Position numbers and translations under genes: made by a program
NCBI GenBank assembly: GCA_036381515.1
Contig: DASVCR010000054.1
Coordinates: 1 to 64,000 of the forward strand
Reading direction: 5' to 3'
Length of the DNA stretch: 64,000 nt
Origin: ZC4RG20 sp036381515
GTDB lineage: Bacteria > Pseudomonadota > Gammaproteobacteria > Steroidobacterales > Rariloculaceae
The notes under the pieces: generated by a model
What the model saw: the letters and a program-made list of their open reading frames with translations, nothing else
Database searches by the model: none
What the model was told of the DNA's origin: nothing
Shown: positions 8,338 to 16,494 of the stretch, in pieces
Layout of the letters: each line of letters starts with the position of its first letter
Numbering within the stretch: the first letter of the stretch is position 1

Positions 8338-10080
8338 TCAGCCGAGCGCGTCGATGACCCGCCGGTGCTCTTCCCGCAGGCGCTTCGGCAGGCGGTCGCC
8401 GAACGTGTCGAGATACGCGCCGAGATCCTTCATCTCGTCGCGCCACTGCGCCGGATCGACGGCGAGGAGCTGCGCGAGCGTCTCCGGAGAGACGTCGAGC
8501 CCGGAGACGTCGAGATCCTCCGGCCGCGGCAGATAGCCGATCGGCGTCTCGACCGCGCCGGCGCGGCCTTCGCAGCGGTCGATGATCCAGCGCAGCACGC
8601 GCAGGTTCTCGCCGTAGCCGGGCCACAGGAACCGGCCGTCCGCGTCCCGGCGGAACCAGTTCACGTGGAAGATCTTCGGCAGCGCGCGCGTGCGCTCGGC
8701 GAAGCTCAGCCAGTGCGCCCAGTAGTCGCCGTAGTTGTAGCCGCAGAACGGCTTCATCGCCATCGGATCGCGCCGCACGACGCCGACCTTGCCGGTCGCG
8801 GCCGCCGTCGTCTCGGACGCGACGCTCGCGCCGACGAGCACGCCGTGCGCCCAGTCCTTCGCCTCGTAGACGAGCGGCGCGAGCTCGCGTCGGCGGCCGC
8901 CGAACACGAGCGCGGAGATCGGCACGCCTTCGGGCGCCTCGGCGAGGCTCGAGTAGCTCGGGTTCTGCTTCGCCGAGACCGTGAACCGGGAATTCGGATG
9001 CGCGGCGGGACCGTTCCCGGGCTTATAGGCGTTGCCGAGCCAGTCGATGACCGGCTCGCCCTCGTTCTTCTCCTCCCACCACGGCTCCATGTCCGCCGTC
9101 AACGCGACGTTCGTGAAGATCGTGTCGTGCGTGATCATGTCGAACGCGTTGCGGTTCGTCTTCCGGTTCGTACCGGGCACGACGCCGAAGTAGCCCGCCT
9201 CGGGATTGATCGCGCGGAGCCGCCCGTCGTTACCGACATGCATCCACGCGATGTCGTCGCCGAGCGTCCACACCTTCCATCCCGCATGGCTCGCGGGCGG
9301 GATCAGCATCGCGAGGTTCGTCTTGCCGCACGCCGACGGGAACGCGCAGGCGAGGTAGTGCGTCTCGCCCTTCGGATTCTCGATGCCGACGATCAGCATG
9401 TGCTCGGCGAGCCAGCCCTCGTCGCGCGCCTGCCAGCTCGCGATGCGCAGCGCGTGGCATTTCTTGCCGAGCAGCGCGTTGCCGCCGTACCCCGAGCCGT
9501 AGCTCATGATCGTGAGCTCCTCGGGGAAATGCATGATGTAGCGCCGCTCCGGATCGAGCTCGCCGGTGCAGTGCCAGCCCTTCACGAACGTGCCGTCCCG
9601 CTCGATGCGCTCGAGCGCGGGCTTGCCCATCCGCGTCATCAGATACATGTTCGCGACGACGTACGGGCTGTCCGTGATCTCGACGCCGCAACGCGCGTAC
9701 GGCGAGTCGATCGGGCCCATGCAGTACGGGATGACATAAAGCGTCCTTCCGCGCATCGAGCCGCGGAAGCACTCGATCATCAGCTGCTTCGCCTCGTCGG
9801 GCGGCATCCAGTTGTTGTTGGGCCCGGCATCCTCCTGGTTGCGCGTGCAGACGTAGGTCAGATGCTCGACGCGGGCGACGTCCTGCGGGTCGGAGCGGTG
9901 CAGATAGCAGCGGGGATAGGTCTTCTGGTTCAGCTCGATCAAGGTGCCGTCCGCGAGCATCTTCTTGATCAGCGAGCGATATTCCTCGTCGGAGCCATCG
10001 CACCAGTGGATTTTGTCGGGTTGGGTAAGCTCCGCCACCTCGGCGACCCAGTCGCCGAGCGATTTGAGTCTTGTCGTCAT
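8338..10080 (-). CDS. pckG: Phosphoenolpyruvate carboxykinase (GTP)
   Basis: Interconverts oxaloacetate and phosphoenolpyruvate with GTP, the first committed step of gluconeogenesis. The 580-residue length and motifs fit the GTP-dependent family rather than the ATP-dependent one: DKIHWCDGSDEEY near the start, YVIPYCMGPIDSPYA, NALLGKKCHALRI, the phosphate-binding loop FPSACGKTNLAML with the reactive cysteine, and WTLGDDIAWMH. Further on, ETTAAATGKVGVVRRDPMAMKPFCGYNYGDYW is family-typical. On the complement a -10-like TATACT (complement of 10121-10126) lies about 40 bases before the start. The gene diverges from the DinG-type helicase. Next to a pentose-oxidation module elsewhere in the window, it fits growth on non-hexose carbon. 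Confidence 0.97.
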   Translation of the reverse strand: MTTRLKSLGDWVAEVAELTQPDKIHWCDGSDEEYRSLIKKMLADGTLIELNQKTYPRCYLHRSDPQDVARVEHLTYVCTRNQEDAGPNNNWMPPDEAKQLMIECFRGSMRGRTLYVIPYCMGPIDSPYARCGVEITDSPYVVANMYLMTRMGKPALERIERDGTFVKGWHCTGELDPERRYIMHFPEELTIMSYGSGYGGNALLGKKCHALRIASWQARDEGWLAEHMLIVGIENPKGETHYLACAFPSACGKTNLAMLIPPASHAGWKVWTLGDDIAWMHVGNDGRLRAINPEAGYFGVVPGTNRKTNRNAFDMITHDTIFTNVALTADMEPWWEEKNEGEPVIDWLGNAYKPGNGPAAHPNSRFTVSAKQNPSYSSLAEAPEGVPISALVFGGRRRELAPLVYEAKDWAHGVLVGASVASETTAAATGKVGVVRRDPMAMKPFCGYNYGDYWAHWLSFAERTRALPKIFHVNWFRRDADGRFLWPGYGENLRVLRWIIDRCEGRAGAVETPIGYLPRPEDLDVSGLDVSPETLAQLLAVDPAQWRDEMKDLGAYLDTFGDRLPKRLREEHRRVIDALG

Positions 10081-10337
10081 TGGGTATTTTCGTGGCTGAA
10101 GTGGGAGGATGCGTGCCGGAAGTATAACGCGACGCTCGCGGAAATTGCGGTCGAGGGTTCTACGGACTCGACGGTTCGGTCCGTCCGCTGCCGCGGCGAT
10201 CGGGCGTTTCGCGCGGCGGCGCGCTTCGGTTCTCTACGGTTCTTTCCGGTATCGGTACCGTCGCGGCGCCGCGCCGACGGCCGATTCCCGCGGGCGCAGG
10301 CCGGATTCGACGCTGCGGCGGGGGCCGGCATTCGCGT
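10081..10337. other. Divergent promoter region between pckG and the helicase
   Basis: About 270 bases without a gene. It holds the probable pckG -10 (10121-10126, complement) and, at its right end, the helicase -10. The middle is GC-rich with no clear repeat or operator. Confidence 0.5.
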
Positions 10338-10343
10338 TATAGT
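10338..10343 (+). promoter_or_regulatory. -10 element placing transcription start at the helicase ATG
   Basis: TATAGT ends six bases before the ATG at 10350. Transcription starting at the usual distance would begin on or next to the start codon, which implies a leaderless message; there is no ribosome site before the ATG, in agreement. Confidence 0.45.
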
Positions 10344-10349
10344 CCGCCG

Positions 10350-12269
10350 ATGCAAGCGCTCGCGGATCTGTTCGGCCCCGAAGGCGTCCTCGCGAGCCGT
10401 CTGCCCGGGTTCTCGTATCGCGAGGCCCAGGCCCGCATGGCGGACATCGTCGCGAACGCGCTCGCCGAGCGTTCGCACGTCGTGATCGAGGCCGGCACCG
10501 GCATCGGCAAGACCTTCGCGTATCTCGTGCCGGTCCTCCACTCGGGGCTCCGCGCGGTCGTCTCGACGGGCACCCGCACGCTGCAGGACCAGCTCTTCGC
10601 GCGGGACCTGCCCCGCCTCGGCCGCGTGCTCGGCCGGCCGGTGGACGTCGCGTTGCTGAAGGGACGCAACAACTATCTGTGCTGGCATCGCCTCGAGCTG
10701 ATGCGCTCGAGCGGCGAAGCGGACGCCGCGACGCTCGAGACGCTCGAGGCCGTCCGGGCGTGGGCCGCCGCGGGCGGCAGCGGCGACCTGACCGAGCTCG
10801 ACGATCTTCCGGAGCAGCATCCGGCCCGCGCCTGGATCACGTCGACGGTCGACAACTGCCTCGGCGGCCGCTGCGAGCACTTCGATCGATGCTTCGTCGT
10901 CGAAGCGCGCCGGCGCGCGCTCGCCGCGCAGGTCGTCATCGTGAACCACCACCTGCTGCTCGCCGACCTCGCGCTCAAGGAGTCGGGCTTCGGCGAGCTG
11001 CTGCCCGAGGCGGATGCCGTGATCGTCGACGAAGCGCACCTGCTGCCGGACGTCGCACAGCAGTTCTTCGGCGTCAGCGCATCGACCCGGGAGCTCGAGC
11101 TGATCGCGCGCGACGCGGTCGTCGAGGCGCGCGCGGCGTCCCGCTCGCGCGACGTCGAGGCGGCGGCGGACGCGTTGACGAAGGCCGCCGCCGACGCACG
11201 CATCGCGCTTTACAACGCGCCGCTCGGCCGCCTGCCGTGGGCGGCCGCCGCCGGGCTCGCCCCGCACGTCGCCGCTTGGCGTGCGCGGCTCGATGCGCTC
11301 GATGCGGCGCTCGCGCACGCCGAGCCGCCGAGCGCAGGGTTCGCGAGGCTGCGGGAGCGCTGCGAGGACGCGGCACTCCGCCTCGCGCGGATCGCAGACA
11401 CCGACGACGACGCGGGCCTTCGCTGGGTCGAGCGCACGCAGCGCACGGTGAGCGTTCACTCGACGCCGCTCGACGTCGGCGACGCGTTGTCGTCCGCGAT
11501 CGACGCGCAGGGTGGAGCGTGGGTGTTCGCATCGGCGACGCTCGCGGTCGGCGACGACTTCTCGCATTTCCTGAAGCGCATCGGTCTGCCGCGCGCGGCC
11601 GGGCACGTGCTGCCGAGCCCGTTCGACTACCGCCGCAACGCGAGGCTCTACCTGCCGCAGGGCCTGCCGCCGCCCGCGCGAGGCGACTTCGTCGAGGCGC
11701 TGATGCGGATCGTCTGGCCGCTCGTCGCGGCCGCGGGTGGCGGTGCGTTCCTGCTGTTCACGAGCTATCGCGCGCTCCATCTCGCGAGCGAGTGGATCGC
11801 GCGCCGCGACACGCCGGGACCGGTCCTCGTGCAGGGCAGCGGCCCGCGTCATCAGCTCCTCGAGCGGTTCCGGGAAGCGGGCGACGCGGTGCTGCTCGGC
11901 ACCGGCAGCTTCTGGCAAGGGGTCGACGTGCCGGGGCCGGCGCTCAGGCTCGTCGCGATCGACAAGCTGCCGTTCGCGGTGCCGGGCGACCCGCTCGTGC
12001 AGGCGCGCCTCGACGCGATCCGGCGCGCCGGAGGCGATCCCTTCGTCGAATCGCAGCTGCCCGAGGCCGTGCTCGCGCTGAAGCAGGGCGTCGGGCGGCT
12101 GATCCGCGATTTCGGCGATCGCGGCATCGTCGTCATCGGCGATCCGCGGCTTCGAACGCGTCCGTACGGCCGGATCTTCCTGAAGAGCCTGCCCGACATG
12201 CCGATCATCGACGAGCTCGACGACGCGCTCGAGTTCGCGGCGTCGCTGCGAGCCGCGGCGGCGGCGTAA
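10350..12269 (+). CDS. DinG/YoaA-family ATP-dependent DNA helicase
   Basis: A 639-residue XPD-like superfamily 2 helicase working 5' to 3' on damaged or structured DNA. Walker A is in EAGTGIGKTFAYLVP (about 48-60), and the DEAH box is at 227-230 (VIVDEAHLLPD). Four cysteines, C111, C170, C175 and C181, sit between motif I and the DEAH box as in iron-sulfur XPD-type helicases. C-terminal motifs include LLFTSYRAL, GTGSFWQGVDVPG and QGVGRLIRDFGDRG. The length and single-domain plan fit YoaA better than exonuclease-fused DinG. tsaB follows after 42 bases, an arrangement seen in other gammaproteobacteria (yoaA-yeaZ). Confidence 0.93.
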   Translation: MQALADLFGPEGVLASRLPGFSYREAQARMADIVANALAERSHVVIEAGTGIGKTFAYLVPVLHSGLRAVVSTGTRTLQDQLFARDLPRLGRVLGRPVDVALLKGRNNYLCWHRLELMRSSGEADAATLETLEAVRAWAAAGGSGDLTELDDLPEQHPARAWITSTVDNCLGGRCEHFDRCFVVEARRRALAAQVVIVNHHLLLADLALKESGFGELLPEADAVIVDEAHLLPDVAQQFFGVSASTRELELIARDAVVEARAASRSRDVEAAADALTKAAADARIALYNAPLGRLPWAAAAGLAPHVAAWRARLDALDAALAHAEPPSAGFARLRERCEDAALRLARIADTDDDAGLRWVERTQRTVSVHSTPLDVGDALSSAIDAQGGAWVFASATLAVGDDFSHFLKRIGLPRAAGHVLPSPFDYRRNARLYLPQGLPPPARGDFVEALMRIVWPLVAAAGGGAFLLFTSYRALHLASEWIARRDTPGPVLVQGSGPRHQLLERFREAGDAVLLGTGSFWQGVDVPGPALRLVAIDKLPFAVPGDPLVQARLDAIRRAGGDPFVESQLPEAVLALKQGVGRLIRDFGDRGIVVIGDPRLRTRPYGRIFLKSLPDMPIIDELDDALEFAASLRAAAAA

Positions 12270-12311
12270 ACGTTCATCGACGACGCGCCGCGTGCCAGAA
12301 TCTCCGCCGCA

Positions 12312-12992
12312 ATGAATCTGCTCGCGCTCGAAACCTCGAGTCCCGTCGGCTCGATCGCGCTGCTCTGCGGCGACGACGTGCTCGAGCGCTTCATCGAGAC
12401 GCCGCGCGAGCAGACCGACCTCGTGCTGCCGTTCGTCGACGACGTGCTCGACGCGGCGGGACTCGCGCTGCGCGACCTCGACGCGGTCGCGTTCGGTCGC
12501 GGTCCCGGCTCGTTCACGGGCCTGCGGATTGCCGCGGCCGTCACGCAGGGCCTCGCGTTCGCGTCGGGCGTGCCGGTCGTCGCGGTTTCGAGCCTGGAGG
12601 CGCTCGCGCAGCGCGCGTGGCGCGAGCTCGGCGTCGACGACGCGCTCGTCTGCGTCGATGCGCGGATGCGGGAAGTCTATGCCGCGCGCTACGTCGTCCG
12701 GCGGGGCCGCGCGGCGCTCCGCGGCGAGGAGCGGCTGTGTCCGCCCGAGGCGCTGGTCGCGCCGGGCGGCGTCGACGGCGACGGCTGGACGGCCGTCGGC
12801 AGCGGCTTTGCGGCGTACGCGGATGTGCTCGCGCCGCTCGCCGGCCGTGCGGCGCGCGTCGTGCCGGACCTCGTGCCGGCCGCTCGTGACCTCCTCGTCG
12901 CCGCGGCGGACGACGTCGCGGCCGGGCGGTTCCTCGCGCCCGAGGCGGCGTTGCCGGTGTATCTGCGCGACGAGAACGCCTGGCGCCGCTAG
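12312..12992 (+). CDS. tsaB: tRNA threonylcarbamoyladenosine biosynthesis protein TsaB
   Basis: Non-catalytic partner of TsaD in making the t6A37 modification of ANN-decoding tRNAs. Evidence: MNLLALETSSPVGSIAL at the N-terminus, QTDLVLPFVDDVL, and the hallmark FGRGPGSFTGLRIA followed by GLAFASGVPVVAVSSLEALA. At 226 residues it has normal length and the C-terminal half typical of gammaproteobacterial TsaB. Downstream of the yoaA-like helicase gene and immediately followed (11 bases) by a REP-like palindrome, which probably marks the end of the transcript. Confidence 0.95.
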   Translation: MNLLALETSSPVGSIALLCGDDVLERFIETPREQTDLVLPFVDDVLDAAGLALRDLDAVAFGRGPGSFTGLRIAAAVTQGLAFASGVPVVAVSSLEALAQRAWRELGVDDALVCVDARMREVYAARYVVRRGRAALRGEERLCPPEALVAPGGVDGDGWTAVGSGFAAYADVLAPLAGRAARVVPDLVPAARDLLVAAADDVAAGRFLAPEAALPVYLRDENAWRR

Positions 12993-13002
12993 CCCGGAAA
13001 AT

Positions 13003-13042
13003 GTGTCAGACACCTTTTTCGGCCGAAAAAGGTGTCTGACAC
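13003..13042. repeat. REP-like palindrome, copy 2
   Basis: Perfect 40-bp palindrome built like copy 1: GTGTCAGACAC, then CTTTTTCGG to the centre and its complement. The symmetry extends a few bases outwards (GGAAAAT on the left, ATTTTTCC on the right). It begins 11 bases after the tsaB stop. Confidence 0.88.
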
Positions 13043-13059
13043 ATTTTTCCGGCGGAATT

Positions 13060-13117
13060 GGGGTCAGAGCCCATTTCTCTGCGAAATCGGGGTCAGAGCC
13101 CATTTCCTGACCGGGAA
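13060..13117. repeat. 29-bp repeat, two copies in forward orientation (second repeat family)
   Basis: GGGGTCAGAGCCC occurs at 13060-13072 and 13089-13101, each followed by ATTTC, giving a 29-bp period. The word shares the GTCAGA core and the following ATTT..CC tract with the REP-like palindrome next to it. Degenerate forms recur near 13273 and 13315. Confidence 0.75.
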
Positions 13118-13150
13118 GAGGCTCGGAGGACGAGCGGCCCCTGACCCAAC

Positions 13151-13232
13151 TTGGCTAACCCCCAGCTTCAGGACGCCTTGGCTAACCCCCAACTTTAGGA
13201 AGCCTTCAGTAACCCCCAACTTCAGGAAGGCC
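13151..13232. repeat. 27-bp tandem repeat, three copies
   Basis: Units start at 13151, 13178 and 13205 (the last has one extra base). The shared part is TAACCCCCAACTT followed by AGGA and GCC. Unit 1 has two or three differences from unit 2. No coding frame is kept across the units in any sensible way. Confidence 0.8.
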
Positions 13233-13523
13233 TTTTCTCGGAGATTCCGTCAGCGGAAATGGGCGCAGAGGAATCTGGGGTCAGAGCTTTCGTTCGTGCG
13301 GAAAGTGGGAAACTGAGGGCAGAGCCCGCTCTCGGAAGTTGGGGCAGAGATGGGTCAGCGCCCCTTTTCCACGGACGGAGTCTCTCGACGCAGTTTCAAG
13401 TTTTCTCTGAGCTAATTCCCAAAGGGCTCTGCCCCGATTTCCGCATGCTGGCCCTAATTGCCATGCGGCAACCGGCTCTGGCCGGATTCTCCCGGGAAAG
13501 AGCCGCCCCCAATGTCTCCGCCT

Positions 13524-13632
13524 GGCTCTGACCCGAGTTTCGTCTGGAAAAGGGCTCTGACCCGAGTTTCGTCTGGAAATGGGCTCTGACCCGAGTTTCG
13601 TCTGGAAAAGGGCTCTGACCCCAATTTCGGCG
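13524..13632. repeat. 29-bp tandem repeat, 3.75 copies in reverse orientation
   Basis: Units start at 13524, 13553, 13582 and 13611 and are almost identical (GGCTCTGACCCGAGTTTCGT then CTGGAAAAG, with one substitution in unit 2). The word is the reverse complement of the repeat at 13060, so the two arrays face each other. The near-identity points to recent expansion. The array ends about ten bases before the phoB promoter region. Confidence 0.85.
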
Positions 13633-13641
13633 TTCACCCCT

Positions 13642-13664
13642 CTGTAACATTGTGAAGCTGTAAT
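13642..13664 (+). promoter_or_regulatory. Possible PhoB-binding region ahead of phoB
   Basis: CTGTAAC at 13642-13648 and CTGTAAT at 13658-13664 resemble Pho-box half-sites, but their 16-base spacing differs from the usual 11. The sequence GTAACATT is shared with the site ahead of pstS. Autoregulation of phoB is expected from the family, so this is a weak but reasonable candidate. Confidence 0.35.
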
Positions 13665-13696
13665 GACCGGCGCCGGTTGAGCCGAGCGATCCCGCC

Positions 13697-14389
13697 ATGA
13701 CGGAAAAGAAGGTTTTGGTCGTCGAGGACGAAGAGCCGATCCGCGATCTGCTGCGTTTCAGGCTTGCGCGCGCCGGCTACGCCGTCGTGCCGGCGGCGAC
13801 GGGTGCCGAGGCGCGGGCCGCGATCGCCGACACGCGTCCCGACGTCATCCTGATGGACTGGATGTTGCCGGACGTCAGCGGCCTCGAGCTCACGAGAGAG
13901 CTGAAGCGTGACCCCGCGACGCGCGAGATTCCCGTGATCATGCTGACCGCCCGCGCGCAGGAGGACGACCGCGTCGCGGGGCTCGAGGGCGGCGCGGACG
14001 ACTACGTCGTGAAGCCGTTCTCGCCGCGCGAGCTCCTCGCGCGGATCAAGGCGGTGATGCGGCGCGGCACGGTCGAGGACGACGAGCTGCTGACCGCGGG
14101 CCGCCTCGTGCTCGACCCGGCGAGTCACCGCGTGATGGTCGACGGGGAGGAGGTCGCGCTCGCGCCGACCGAGTTCAGGCTGCTCAAGTTCTTCATGGAG
14201 CATCCCGACCGCGTCTACAGCCGCGCGCAGGTCCTCGATCGCGTGTGGGGCGGCAACGTCTATGTCGAGGAGCGCACGGTCGACGTGCACATTCGGCGAC
14301 TGCGTCAAGCCTTGACCCCTTTCGGATACGATAGACTCATTCGCACCGTCCGAGGGGCCGGCTACGGGTTTTCGCCGGATCGAGCGTGA
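13697..14389 (+). CDS. phoB: Phosphate regulon response regulator PhoB
   Basis: OmpR-type transcription factor activated by PhoR when phosphate is scarce. Receiver domain: acidic pocket VVEDEEP, phosphoacceptor D54 in ILMDWMLPDVSG, and the lysine in DDYVVKPFSPREL. The C-terminal winged helix shows LAPTEFRLLKFFMEHPDRVYSRAQVLDRVWG and EERTVDVHIRRLRQAL, matching PhoB closely, including the DMDW-like LMDW segment. 230 residues. The stop overlaps the phoR start (GTGA), so both are co-translated. Position beside phoR, phoU and near pstSCAB confirms the assignment. Confidence 0.96.
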   Translation: MTEKKVLVVEDEEPIRDLLRFRLARAGYAVVPAATGAEARAAIADTRPDVILMDWMLPDVSGLELTRELKRDPATREIPVIMLTARAQEDDRVAGLEGGADDYVVKPFSPRELLARIKAVMRRGTVEDDELLTAGRLVLDPASHRVMVDGEEVALAPTEFRLLKFFMEHPDRVYSRAQVLDRVWGGNVYVEERTVDVHIRRLRQALTPFGYDRLIRTVRGAGYGFSPDRA

Positions 14390-15714
14390 GACTGCCGAAC
14401 CGCTGGGTATCGCAACTCGGGATCCTGACCGCGTGGCTCGGCGCAGCGCTGCTGCTCGGCCTGTGGTTCGGCGGCGTGAGCTGGTGGCTCGCCGGCGCGC
14501 TCGCGCTCTACCTCGGCCACGTGCTGCGGCAGGTGTATCTGCTCGACCGCGTGCTCGAGGGCGAGAAGCGTCTGCCGAGCTTCGAGACGCGCGGCCTCTG
14601 GGCCGAAATGTTCGCCCGCGTCGACAAGATCCGTGCGAAGGCGCGCAGCCGGAAGAAGAAGTATCACCGGCTGCTGCGCGAGGTCTGGGAGAGCACGGGT
14701 GCGCTGCGCGATGCGGGCATCATCCTGAACGCGGCGCACGAGATCCTGTGGTTCAATCCCGCGGCGACGCGCCTGCTCGGCCTCGATCCGTCGCGGGACA
14801 TCGGCAACCGGATCGACAACCTCGTCCGCCACCCGGCCTTCGTCCGGCACCTGTCGAACCCGCAGGGCGAGGACGTGACGATTCCGTCGCCGCATCGGCC
14901 CGACTGCTGGCTGTCGATCACGTTGATTCCGTACGGACAGAACCAGCGGCTCGCGATCGTTCGCGACGTTACGCGGCAAATGAAGCTCGAGACGATGCGG
15001 CGCGATTTCGTCGCGAACGCGTCGCACGAGCTCAGGTCGCCGCTGACGGTGATCAGCGGCTACCTCGACGCGCTCGCGGACGACGACGAGCTGCCAAAGA
15101 GCTGGCGGCAGCCGGTCGCGGAGATGCAGCGCCAGGCGGACCGGATGACTCGAATCCTCAAGGATCTGATCGAGCTGACTCGCCTCGAGTCCGCGGAGCC
15201 GAGCGCGCGGCAGGACTTCGTCGACGTGGCCGCGCTGCTCGAGCAGATCGTCGGCGAGTTCCGCAGGCGGTCGGAAGGCAGGACGATCGAGCTCCACGTC
15301 GAGACCGACGCCGCGCTGCTCGGCAAGGAGGTCGAGATCCACTCGATCGCGTACAACCTCGTGCACAACGCCGTGCGGTTCACGCCGCCGTCCGGCCGCA
15401 TCGACGTGACGTGGCGCGCGGACGGCGACGGTGCCGCGCTCGTCGTCGCGGACACCGGCATCGGCATCCCGCAGGATCAGATTTCGCGCGTGACCGAGCG
15501 CTTCTACCGCGTCGATCCGGGCCGCTCGCGCGCGACCGGCGGCACCGGGCTCGGGCTCGCGATCGTGAAGCACGCGCTGCAGCGCCACGGCGGCACGCTC
15601 GAGATCGAGAGCCGCGTAGGCGAGGGCAGCACGTTCACGTGTCGCTTTCCGGCGGCGCGGATCGCGCATCGGGACGAGGCCGCGCGCAAGGCGTCCGCGC
15701 GGGCCGTCGTATAG
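14386..15714 (+). CDS. phoR: Phosphate regulon sensor histidine kinase PhoR
   Basis: Membrane-bound kinase that phosphorylates PhoB and is held off by PhoU/PstSCAB when phosphate is plentiful. Two N-terminal membrane segments (about 9-30 and 32-48) with almost no periplasmic loop, a basic linker, a PAS domain (about 100-195, DAGIILNAAHEILWFNPAA), the phosphoacceptor H214 in ANASHELRSPLTVI, the N box LVHNAVRFTPP, and ATP-binding glycine boxes ADTGIGIPQD and GGTGLGLAIVKH. This plan is classic PhoR. The start is GTG, overlapping the phoB stop by four bases. Confidence 0.96.
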   Translation: MRLPNRWVSQLGILTAWLGAALLLGLWFGGVSWWLAGALALYLGHVLRQVYLLDRVLEGEKRLPSFETRGLWAEMFARVDKIRAKARSRKKKYHRLLREVWESTGALRDAGIILNAAHEILWFNPAATRLLGLDPSRDIGNRIDNLVRHPAFVRHLSNPQGEDVTIPSPHRPDCWLSITLIPYGQNQRLAIVRDVTRQMKLETMRRDFVANASHELRSPLTVISGYLDALADDDELPKSWRQPVAEMQRQADRMTRILKDLIELTRLESAEPSARQDFVDVAALLEQIVGEFRRRSEGRTIELHVETDAALLGKEVEIHSIAYNLVHNAVRFTPPSGRIDVTWRADGDGAALVVADTGIGIPQDQISRVTERFYRVDPGRSRATGGTGLGLAIVKHALQRHGGTLEIESRVGEGSTFTCRFPAARIAHRDEAARKASARAVV

Positions 15715-15753
15715 AATTCGCCTGAGCCGCGCGAGCGCGGCGGGAGTCGGCCG

Positions 15754-16494
15754 ATGGAAGTCGAAGACCTGGGTCACCACATCTCGAGACGGTTCAACGA
15801 GGACCTCGAGCGCGTCCGCAACTCGGTGCTGACGATGGGGGGGCTCGTCGAGGACCAGCTCGATCGCGCGATGCGCGCGCTCGCGGAGGCCGACAGCGAG
15901 CTGGGGCTGCAGGTCGCCGAGAACGACGCGAAGGTCAACAAGATGGAGGTCGCGATCGACGAGGAGTGCAGCCGCATCCTCGCGACCCGCGCGCCGACCG
16001 CCGGGGACCTGCGCCTGATCATCGCCGTCATCAAGACGATCACCGATCTCGAGCGGGTCGGCGACGAGGCCGAGAAGATCGGCGTGCTGGCCGCGCGGCT
16101 CGCGGGCCAGGAGCGCCCGTCGACGAACTACCGGGAGCTGCGCAACCTCGCGCAGCACGTGAAGGAGATGCTGCGCGGCGCGCTCGACGCGTTCGCGCGC
16201 CTCGATGCGAAGGCGGCGCTCGCGGTCGTGAAGGCGGATGACGTCGTCGACGAGGAGTACGAGTCGATCTATCGTCAGGGGCTGACGTTCATGATCGAGG
16301 ATCCGCGGACGATCTCGCGCGTCATGGACACGATGTGGGTCGCCCGGGCGCTCGAACGGATCGGCGATCATGCGAAGAACATCTGCGAGTACGTGATATT
16401 CATGGTGCACGGCAAGGATCTGAGGTATACGGGGCTCGAGCACATCGAGGCGGAGGTGCAGGAGGCGGTGCGCCGTCGGGAGAGCCGCTCGTGA
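15754..16494 (+). CDS. phoU: Phosphate signalling complex protein PhoU
   Basis: Cytoplasmic all-helical protein that couples the state of the PstSCAB transporter to PhoR. Evidence: HHISRRFNEDLERVRNSVLTMGGLVEDQL at the start, two copies of the three-helix metal-binding repeat (VDEECSRILATRAP with DLRLIIAVIKTITDLERVGDEAEKI, and ALERIGDHAKNICEYVIFMV). 246 residues, normal. A -10-like TATAGAAT overlaps the phoR stop (15710-15717), so phoU may also have its own promoter. In many relatives phoU is the last gene of pstSCAB-phoU; here it is separated from pst by dsbB, the RAYT unit and dapE. Confidence 0.96.
   Translation: MEVEDLGHHISRRFNEDLERVRNSVLTMGGLVEDQLDRAMRALAEADSELGLQVAENDAKVNKMEVAIDEECSRILATRAPTAGDLRLIIAVIKTITDLERVGDEAEKIGVLAARLAGQERPSTNYRELRNLAQHVKEMLRGALDAFARLDAKAALAVVKADDVVDEEYESIYRQGLTFMIEDPRTISRVMDTMWVARALERIGDHAKNICEYVIFMVHGKDLRYTGLEHIEAEVQEAVRRRESRS

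Noticed and set aside
10077..13103. A 1008-residue open frame on the minus strand over the helicase and tsaB
   Set aside because: It mirrors two well-identified genes on the other strand; its translation is arginine/alanine-rich with no domain, as expected from antisense frames in high-GC DNA.
13060..13632. Possible CRISPR array in the 27-29 bp repeats
   Set aside because: The units are directly contiguous with no unique spacers, and there are no cas genes.
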